Assembly: GCA_019120375.1 (NCBI GenBank)
Contig: DWVE01000028.1
Location: forward strand, 9,944 to 73,943
Length of the DNA: 64,000 nt
From: Allofournierella_A excrementavium
Lineage (GTDB): Bacteria > Bacillota > Clostridia > Oscillospirales > Ruminococcaceae
Direction of reading: 5' to 3'
Under the pieces are notes generated by a model. It saw only the letters and a list, made by a program, of their open reading frames with translations, did no database searches and had not been told where the DNA came from. Made by a program: the position numbers and the translations under genes. This document shows, piece by piece, positions 58,625 to 64,000 of this stretch. Each line of letters starts with the position of its first letter. The stretch's first letter is position 1.

Positions 58625-60745
58625 GTGAACAGCTTTACTTCCGTGTGGGCCCGGCTGCGCAGCCGCGGCCGCAGCCGCTACGCCCTTTTGGCCGGGTGCT
58701 GCTTTTTCTCCACGCTGCTCATCACCGCCTACGCCCTGATGATGCGCGCGCCCACCATCCTTGAGGTGCTGCCCGAGGGGGGCGACAGCCGCAAGCAGGT
58801 CATCATGGTCTTTGCGCTGGCGGTGCTGGGCTGCGGGGTGTTCACCGCCTACGCCGCCGGGCTGTTTTTCCGACAGCGCTCCCGGGAGACGGGGGTGTTT
58901 CTGGCGCTGGGGGCCAGCCGGGGACAGGTGCAGGCGCTGCTGCTGCCGGAGGTGTGCGTGCTGGGGCTGACCGCCTGCGGGGCGGGGGCTGTGCTGGGCG
59001 TGCCGCTGGCCTTCGGGCTGTGGCAGCTGTTCCGCGCCTTTGTGGTGGACAGCGGCGAGATGCCCCTGCGCTTTGACTTCGGCGCGCTGGCCTGGCCGCT
59101 GGCCTTTGCCGCCTACACGGTGCTCATGCTGCTGTGGATGGGCCGGCGCTCGGTGCGCAAGGCCAGCATCATGGAGGTGGTGCGCCAGAGCCACACCGCC
59201 GAGCCGGTGCGGGCGGTGCCCCGCTTCTACGGCTGGCTGGGCATCCTGCTGACGGCGGCGGGCTGCCTGTGCGGCTATCTTGTGCCCACCATCTGCGTGC
59301 GGTGGCTGCACTGGTATGCCCCCGCCATTTTCACCGCGCCGTTCTATCTGCCCGCGCTGGCGGGGCTGTACATGATGCTGCTGCACACGGTGGCCAACGG
59401 CTGGGGCCGCAGAGCCGCCTGGCACCGGGACATCCTCTCGGTGTCCATGATGCGCTTCGAGGGCCGCCAGACGGTGCGCAACATGCTGGTGATGACGGTG
59501 CTCATCGGCGGGGCGTGCTTCGCGGGCTTCTATGCGCCCATGCTGGGCACCGGCTCCATGCTCAGCTACGACGCCCGCCCGGTGGACTTTGCCTTCCACT
59601 ACCGGGCCGACCAGGACATGCCCCAGAAGGACGAGGTGCTGGCGCTGGCCGAAGGGTACGGCGTGGAGGTGACCCATTGGGCCGAGGCGCCCATGGCGCG
59701 CCTGGGGGTGGACGGCGAGCACGACGTGGAGACCGAGGGCCCGCTGGGCACCACCTGGGAGGCCGTGTACAGCGAGCTGGATTCCTCGGAGCTGTTTTTG
59801 TCCGAGAGCGGCTGGAACGCCCTCACCGGCGAGAGCGTGGGCATCGCGCCGGGGCAGGCCGCGGCGGTGCTGGACACTTCCGGCAGCAGCCAGGGCAGGT
59901 TCTCCCCCGGCATCAGCCTTGTGACCAACACCGCCACCGGCCGGTGCCTGCACGTCAGCGCCGCCGCGCCGCTGCGCAGCGACATGCTGTTCGGGTATTT
60001 CGTGCTGGACGACGGCGACTGGGCCGCGGTGACCGCCGGCCTGCCCGGCGACTGGCGGGAGCAGATGGTCTTTTTTGACGCGGCGGAGGGCGGTGATGAA
60101 TACGCCTTTGCCAAGGCGCTCTTCAACGAGATCGTGGACCGCTCCGGTCCGGAGGTGGCCCTGCACAGCGGCTGGGACCCGGTGGTGCGCCAGCGCTATA
60201 TCGAGGAAGAGGGCTCCTATTTCCTGGACCGGGAGACCCTTTTGGCAAACGGCGAGAGCGTCATCGACTACGCCCTGCGGGACAGCTCCGAGTTCCGCCT
60301 GTTCTGGCAGTATATGCCCCAGTTCCGGGCGCTGGACAAGGCGGACTTTGTGCGCACGCTGGCGGTGTTTCTGATGCTGTTCCTTTTCATCAGCACCGTG
60401 TGCTTTGCGGCGGCGGCGGTCATCGGTTTCGTGCGCAGCCTCACCATCGCGCTGGAAAACCGCCGGGTCTACGGCGATCTGCGCCGGCTGGGCGCGTCGG
60501 CGGACTGGATGCGCCGCTCGGCCCGCAGCCAGGTGCGGCGGGTGTTCACCGTGCCCACCGCCGCGGGCATCGGCCTCATGTACGCCTTTTACGGCATGAT
60601 CATGTTTTTCAACGACGGCAGTTTCACCGCCGGCGAGCTGGCGGGCCTTGTCAGCTGCCTTGGGCTGGCGGCGGCGGTGGCCGCGGCGCTCTGGTGCGTG
60701 TACCGGCTGGCGGTGCGGGGCGTTTTTCGTGTGCTGGGGCTTTGA
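58625..60745 (+). CDS. FtsX-type ABC permease (BceB-like)
   Basis: A 706-aa membrane protein. Helices at about residues 22-42, 60-80, 105-130 and 150-170 (FtsX-like block with RQRSRETGVFLALGASRGQV), a further pair, a large external domain (about 310-570) and C-terminal helices with FVRSLTIALENRRVYGDLRRLGAS. This is close to BceB/VraG layout. The start is GTG at 58625 after AAAGGAG. With the divergent LytTR two-component genes it probably forms a peptide-sensing and detoxification module. Confidence 0.87.
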   Translation: MNSFTSVWARLRSRGRSRYALLAGCCFFSTLLITAYALMMRAPTILEVLPEGGDSRKQVIMVFALAVLGCGVFTAYAAGLFFRQRSRETGVFLALGASRGQVQALLLPEVCVLGLTACGAGAVLGVPLAFGLWQLFRAFVVDSGEMPLRFDFGALAWPLAFAAYTVLMLLWMGRRSVRKASIMEVVRQSHTAEPVRAVPRFYGWLGILLTAAGCLCGYLVPTICVRWLHWYAPAIFTAPFYLPALAGLYMMLLHTVANGWGRRAAWHRDILSVSMMRFEGRQTVRNMLVMTVLIGGACFAGFYAPMLGTGSMLSYDARPVDFAFHYRADQDMPQKDEVLALAEGYGVEVTHWAEAPMARLGVDGEHDVETEGPLGTTWEAVYSELDSSELFLSESGWNALTGESVGIAPGQAAAVLDTSGSSQGRFSPGISLVTNTATGRCLHVSAAAPLRSDMLFGYFVLDDGDWAAVTAGLPGDWREQMVFFDAAEGGDEYAFAKALFNEIVDRSGPEVALHSGWDPVVRQRYIEEEGSYFLDRETLLANGESVIDYALRDSSEFRLFWQYMPQFRALDKADFVRTLAVFLMLFLFISTVCFAAAAVIGFVRSLTIALENRRVYGDLRRLGASADWMRRSARSQVRRVFTVPTAAGIGLMYAFYGMIMFFNDGSFTAGELAGLVSCLGLAAAVAAALWCVYRLAVRGVFRVLGL

Positions 60746-60752
60746 CGCGCCG

Positions 60753-60781
60753 TTGACATCCGGCCCGCCGCGTGGGATACT
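60753..60781 (+). promoter_or_regulatory. Promoter of the 60.8 kb hypothetical gene
   Basis: A perfect TTGACA (60753-60758), 17 bases, GATACT (60776-60781), 8 bases after the permease stop. Confidence 0.7.
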
Positions 60782-60820
60782 TATAACAAATCAGCGCCTG
60801 CGCGCAAAGGAGGCCCCATC

Positions 60821-61435
60821 ATGGCACATCCCCAAACTTCCTGGCCCGAGCGGTATTATGAAGAGTTTGACCCGGAAAGGCGGCGCAGGCTGCTGGACGA
60901 GGCCATGGCCGCGGGCGAAGGCGACGCGGCGGAAAATGAGATCCGCCGCAGGTTGTGGGAACTGCGCTATGTGCGGCCCCGGAAGAACGCCCCGCTGGCG
61001 GACCGCTATATCGCCCTGTGGCTGTCGCTGGACCACTGGCGCAAGGTGGGGCTTGCCCCCCGTCAGGTGCGCGCCGCCCGCAAGGAGCTGGAAAAGATGA
61101 CCGGTCTTTTGCAGCCGGAGGGTGACGCGGACCTTGTGCAGCCGCTGCTGCACAGCGAGCTGATGCACGCGGTGCGGCTGTATCTGACCACCTGCGTTCA
61201 GAGCAACTACGGCACCATGCTGATGGGCATGATGCGCATGAAGGACGAGCAGATCGTCGGCAAGGCGGCAAAGGAAGTGGCGGAGGTGACCCTGACGGTG
61301 CCCCGCTGGGCGGGCATGGACGAGGCCTTCGCTCCCCTTGCCCCCGCCGCCCGGGAGGCCTTCGCCCTGGTGTTCCCCGCCGGGACCGAGGCGCTGGAAC
61401 GCGCCTTTGCCCAGTGCGGGCAGGCCGAAGCGTGA
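60821..61435 (+). CDS. Conserved hypothetical protein
   Basis: A 204-aa soluble, largely helical protein, charged at the N-terminus (SWPERYYEEFDPERRRRLLDEA), with LWELRYVRPRKN and a central hydrophobic helix HAVRLYLTTCVQSNYGTMLMGMM. I do not recognise a characterised family; the layout suggests a clostridial family of unknown function. AAAGGAGG lies 8 bases before the ATG. It has its own promoter and terminator, so it is a single gene. Confidence 0.75.
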   Translation: MAHPQTSWPERYYEEFDPERRRRLLDEAMAAGEGDAAENEIRRRLWELRYVRPRKNAPLADRYIALWLSLDHWRKVGLAPRQVRAARKELEKMTGLLQPEGDADLVQPLLHSELMHAVRLYLTTCVQSNYGTMLMGMMRMKDEQIVGKAAKEVAEVTLTVPRWAGMDEAFAPLAPAAREAFALVFPAGTEALERAFAQCGQAEA

Positions 61436-61451
61436 GCACAACGAAAAACAA

Positions 61452-61480
61452 ACAGGGCCTCCGGCGGAGGTCCTGTTTTT
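61452..61480 (+). terminator. Terminator of the 60.8 kb hypothetical gene
   Basis: An 11-bp stem with one G-T pair (61452-61462 with 61466-61476) is followed by TTTTTG. Confidence 0.88.
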
Positions 61481-61494
61481 GCTTGCGGCCCTTG

Positions 61495-61536
61495 AGTGAC
61501 GTCATCACTGAAAAAAGCCGCGTTTGGGGGTATACT
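61495..61536 (+). promoter_or_regulatory. trxA promoter with upstream palindrome
   Basis: A -10 TATACT (61531-61536) has CTGAAA 17 bases before it. AGTGA-CGTCA-TCACT (61495-61509), centred on the palindrome TGACGTCA, overlaps the -35 region and is a candidate redox-regulator site. Confidence 0.45.
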
Positions 61537-61568
61537 AAACTCAAACAAAAGGAAAGGAGCTGACCGGT

Positions 61569-61892
61569 ATGGCAGCCATCAACATAAACGCAGAACAATT
61601 CAAGCAGAGCGCAGCGGGGGACAAGCCCCTTCTGGTGGACTTCTGGGCCCCCTGGTGCGGCTACTGCCGGCGCATCGGCCCCGCCTATGACCAGATCGCC
61701 GGGGAGTATTCCGACCGGCTGACGGTGGCCAAGGTGAACATCGACGAGGACGGCCAACTGGCGAAGGACGCAGGGGTGGAGGTCATCCCCACCCTGGTGC
61801 TCTACCGGGACGGCAAGGCGCTGGGCTCCATCGTCGCCCCCGACTCCAAGGCGGCCATCGACCGGTTCATCCGGGAGACGCTGGAGCAGTGA
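61569..61892 (+). CDS. trxA: Thioredoxin
   Basis: A 107-aa cytosolic disulfide reductase with the active site WAPWCGYCRRIGP (CGYC at about 32-35; CGPC is usual, so Tyr replaces Pro-preceding Gly variants) and the cis-Pro segment EVIPTLVLYRDGK. AAAGGAG lies upstream of the ATG. It is followed 13 bases later by thioredoxin reductase, forming a complete NADPH-to-thiol system. Confidence 0.94.
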   Translation: MAAININAEQFKQSAAGDKPLLVDFWAPWCGYCRRIGPAYDQIAGEYSDRLTVAKVNIDEDGQLAKDAGVEVIPTLVLYRDGKALGSIVAPDSKAAIDRFIRETLEQ

Positions 61893-61905
61893 GGAGACAC
61901 CGAAG

Positions 61906-62835
61906 ATGAGCGACACCCATGTTTATGATATGATCGTGGTGGGCGGAGGCCCCGGCGGCTACACCGCCGCCCTCTATGCCGCCCGGGCCGGGCTGGACAC
62001 GCTGGTGCTGGAAAAGCTTTCGGCGGGCGGGCAGATGGCCCTGACCGACGTCATCGACAACTACCCCGGCTACGAAGAGGGCATCGACGGCTTCACCCTG
62101 GGGGAAAAGATGCAGCAGCAGGCCCAGCGGTTCGGCGCAAAGACCAAGTACGCCCAGGTGGAGCGGGCGGACCTGACCGCCAGCCCCAAGGTGCTGCACA
62201 CCAGCGAGGGCGATTTTTACGCCCGCACCGTGGCGCTGGCCACCGGGGCCGACCCCCGGCAGCTGGGGCTGGAAAATGAGGCGGCCCTCACCGGCCGGGG
62301 CGTGGCCTACTGCGCCGCCTGCGACGGCATGCGCTACAAGGGCAAGACCGTTGTGGTGGTGGGCGGCGGCAACTCCGCGGCGGAGGACGCCCTGCTGCTG
62401 AGCCGCATCGCGGAAAAGGTGGTTTTGGTCCATCGCCGGGACACCCTGCGGGCCACGAAGGTCTATCACCAGCCGCTGATGGATGCCGAAAACGTGGAGT
62501 TCCGCTGGAACAGCACCGTCACCGAACTGCTCCACGACGACAAGCTCACCGGCGTGAAGCTGCGGGACGTGAACACCGGCGAAGAGACCCTTCTGCCCTG
62601 CGACGGGCTGTTCGTCAGCGTGGGCCGCAAGCCCGCCACCCAACTGGCCGAGGGCCAGCTGGAACTGGACGGGAGCGGCTACATCGTGGCGGACGAGACC
62701 ACAAAGACCAGCGTGCCCGGCGTTTTTGCCGTGGGCGACGTGCGCACAAAACCTCTGCGTCAGGTGGTCACCGCGGTGGCCGACGGGGCCATGGCGGTGC
62801 ACATGGCCGAGGAATATCTGGCGGGCGGCGCGTGA
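61906..62835 (+). CDS. trxB: Thioredoxin-disulfide reductase
   Basis: A 309-aa FAD/NADPH enzyme that reduces thioredoxin. FAD site VVGGGPGGYTAALYAARAG (about 11-29), redox CAAC in YCAACDG (about 137-140), NADPH site VVVGGGNSAAEDAL and the C-terminal FAVGDVRTKPLRQVVTAVADGA are all present. GGAGACACCGAAG precedes the ATG. Operon with trxA. Confidence 0.96.
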   Translation: MSDTHVYDMIVVGGGPGGYTAALYAARAGLDTLVLEKLSAGGQMALTDVIDNYPGYEEGIDGFTLGEKMQQQAQRFGAKTKYAQVERADLTASPKVLHTSEGDFYARTVALATGADPRQLGLENEAALTGRGVAYCAACDGMRYKGKTVVVVGGGNSAAEDALLLSRIAEKVVLVHRRDTLRATKVYHQPLMDAENVEFRWNSTVTELLHDDKLTGVKLRDVNTGEETLLPCDGLFVSVGRKPATQLAEGQLELDGSGYIVADETTKTSVPGVFAVGDVRTKPLRQVVTAVADGAMAVHMAEEYLAGGA

Positions 62836-62848
62836 GCGCCCCCAAGCC

Positions 62849-62885
62849 AAAAAGCACACCCCGGACTGCCCGCGGTGTGCTTTTT
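62849..62885 (+). terminator. Terminator of trxA-trxB
   Basis: AAAAAGCACACC (62849-62860) pairs with GGTGTGCTTTTT (62874-62885). Confidence 0.9.
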
Positions 62886-62898
62886 CATTTTGTTCCGA

Positions 62899-62927
62899 TT
62901 GCCAGACGGCGCCGCCCGTGCTATGAT
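62899..62927 (+). promoter_or_regulatory. Promoter of the P-loop kinase and DUF2200 genes
   Basis: TTGCCA (62899-62904), 17 bases, TATGAT (62922-62927). Confidence 0.6.
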
Positions 62928-62983
62928 GAAGCTGCGGACGGCCGCAGCCGCCCCGCCAAAACGCGCCGGGAGGAGGCAGCGCC

Positions 62984-63490
62984 ATGGTCATTCTCATCGC
63001 GGGGGCATCCCACACGGGAAAGACCGCCCTTGCCCAGCGGCTGGTGAAGCGGTACGGCTGCTTCTGCCTTTCCCTCGACCATCTGAAGATGGGCCTCATC
63101 CGCAGCGGCCGCACCCGCCTGACTCCTCTGAGCAGCGACCGGGAGCTGACCGAACTTCTGTGGCCGGTGGCCCGGGAGATGGTCAAGACCGCCATCGAAA
63201 ACGGGCAGGACCTCATCGTGGAAGGGTGCTACATCCCCTTCGACTGGGCGAAGGACTTTTCCGAAAAGTACCTTGCCCACATCCGATACCGCTGCCTTGT
63301 GATGAGCGAAGGCTACATCCGTGCCCATTACGGGGACATTCTGGCCCACGCCTGCGACGCGGAGCGCCGAGCGAGCGACGACTGCACCCTGGAGGGCCTT
63401 CTTCGGGACAACGCCCTGGCGTTGGAGGCCTGCCGCGAGCACGGCGCCGAGTACATCCTCATCGACCAGGACTATCATGTTGATTTTTGA
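62984..63490 (+). CDS. P-loop kinase-like protein
   Basis: A 168-aa protein. The Walker A motif is GASHTGKTALAQ (residues 6-17), followed by SLDHLKMGLIRSG, a Walker-B-like LIVEGCYIPFDW and a C-terminal ALEACREHGAEYILID. This is the pattern of small nucleotide/sugar kinases related to adenylate or 2-phosphoglycerate kinases; substrate unknown. It is followed 15 bases later by the DUF2200 gene, probably in one transcript. Confidence 0.8.
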   Translation: MVILIAGASHTGKTALAQRLVKRYGCFCLSLDHLKMGLIRSGRTRLTPLSSDRELTELLWPVAREMVKTAIENGQDLIVEGCYIPFDWAKDFSEKYLAHIRYRCLVMSEGYIRAHYGDILAHACDAERRASDDCTLEGLLRDNALALEACREHGAEYILIDQDYHVDF

Positions 63491-63505
63491 AAAGGAGGCG
63501 TTTTC

Positions 63506-63856
63506 ATGCCCCGCGCTGACGTGACACAGATGCCCTTTGCAAAGCTCTATCCCCTGCTGGTGGCCAAGGCCGTGAAGAAGGGCCGCACCCGGGAGGAAGT
63601 GGACCGGGTGACCGGCTGGCTCACCGGCTATACGCCCGGGGACCTGGCCCGGATGGAGCAGGACGGCACCAGCTACGGCGACTTTTTCCGGGGCGCTCCC
63701 GCCATGAACCCCGCCCGCACTCTTGTCACCGGCAAGGTGTGCGGCGTGAAGGTGGAGGACATCGAAGACCCGCTGATGCAGGAGATACGCCGTCTGGACA
63801 AACTGGTGGATGAACTGGCCAAAGGCCGCCCCATGGAGAAAATCCTGCGGGGCTGA
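63506..63856 (+). CDS. DUF2200 family protein
   Basis: A 116-aa soluble protein with the family run FAKLYPLLVAKAVKKGRTREE, VTGWLTGYT and YGDFFRGAPAMNPARTLVTG, then CGVKVEDIEDPLMQEIRRLDKLVDEL. Members are widespread small proteins of unknown function. AAAGGAGG precedes the ATG. Confidence 0.9.
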   Translation: MPRADVTQMPFAKLYPLLVAKAVKKGRTREEVDRVTGWLTGYTPGDLARMEQDGTSYGDFFRGAPAMNPARTLVTGKVCGVKVEDIEDPLMQEIRRLDKLVDELAKGRPMEKILRG

Positions 63857-63880
63857 GCGCCTGCCGCAGATAATAAATAT

Positions 63881-63904
63881 CCCCCGGCAAAGCCGGGGGT
63901 TTTT
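63881..63904 (+). terminator. Terminator after DUF2200
   Basis: An 8-bp stem CCCCCGGC/GCCGGGGG with loop AAA is followed by five T. The remaining bases to 64000 contain no gene I can support. Confidence 0.9.
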
Positions 63905-64000
63905 CACATGCGGGCATAGCCCTAGAATACTAGCATGCGCGTCACGTCGCGCAAGTACGGTCTGCCAGCCGCGAAGGTTCTGTTACTTGCCGCCCGTAAA

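Noticed and set aside
57533..60166. An 877-codon minus-strand open frame opposite the FtsX-type ABC genes
   Set aside because: Shadow frame in GC-rich DNA; the sense strand carries Walker and FtsX motifs.
63930..64000. Partial gene starting ATG at 63935 and running off the window
   Set aside because: No ribosome site or promoter is seen and 22 codons are too few to judge.

Overview
The window is GC-rich DNA (about 65%) with Firmicutes signals: AGGAGG-type ribosome binding sites, TTGACA/TATAAT promoters, short intergenic gaps and many ATGA stop/start overlaps. Butyrate kinase with phosphate butyryltransferase, a glycyl radical enzyme with its activase, GHKL/LytTR two-component signalling and many sugar genes point to a strictly anaerobic, butyrate-forming gut bacterium, most likely of the Oscillospirales. 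That placement is inferred from gene content only. I see no insertion sequence, integrase, phage gene or CRISPR array, so this looks like ordinary chromosome.

Layout. 1-6.6 kb: the 5' end of a tRNA, pyrophosphatase, a MATE pump, a pentapeptide-repeat protein, a sugar nucleotidyltransferase with galE, an AEC transporter and a DtxR-like regulator. 6.6-11 kb: tRNA-Leu(CAG), a TetR-controlled ABC exporter, a TraX-like protein, a small membrane protein and an AIM24-family protein. 11-18.7 kb: a UbiX/UbiD/LpdD decarboxylase cluster with a metallo-hydrolase, an acyltransferase, ptb-buk and a divergent IclR regulator. 18.7-24.4 kb: an HTH membrane protein, DUF3737, glmS and a cation:proton antiporter behind a fluoride-riboswitch-like leader. 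24.4-32.7 kb: a TetR-GH2-symporter-GH36 operon for galactosides, then cardiolipin synthase. 32.7-38.8 kb: a lipoprotein, a cysteine synthase behind a cysteine-rich leader peptide and a terminator, then a ROK regulator with sugar isomerase and dehydrogenase genes. 38.8-43.3 kb: an ArsR/permease/thioredoxin operon, YdcF and RpiR, and deoC. 43.3-51.3 kb: an amino-sugar or sugar operon (Gfo/Idh, DeoR, NanE, glycyl radical enzyme, activase), a ROK kinase and manA. Both the radical enzyme gene and manA are broken. 51.3-55.6 kb: a CydDC-like ABC pair with YgbA and DUF454 proteins. 55.6-60.8 kb: a two-component system divergent from a FtsX-type ABC transporter. 60.8-64 kb: an unknown protein, trxA-trxB, a P-loop kinase and DUF2200.

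The most distinctive signals are regulatory. (1) An 18-codon leader peptide ending Cys-Cys-Cys-Arg-Cys lies before a terminator and cysK, which looks like classical attenuation sensing cysteine supply. (2) A fluoride-type aptamer overlaps a terminator ahead of the antiporter. (3) Three copies of one 15-bp motif sit in the buk and iclR control regions. (4) Twin GTTAG-N6-CTAAC palindromes lie just downstream of the cydDC-ygbA promoter. (5) Matched ATCAA-N6-TTGAT operators precede both arsR and its permease. (6) deoC has no ribosome binding site of its own and follows two overlapping mini-ORFs.
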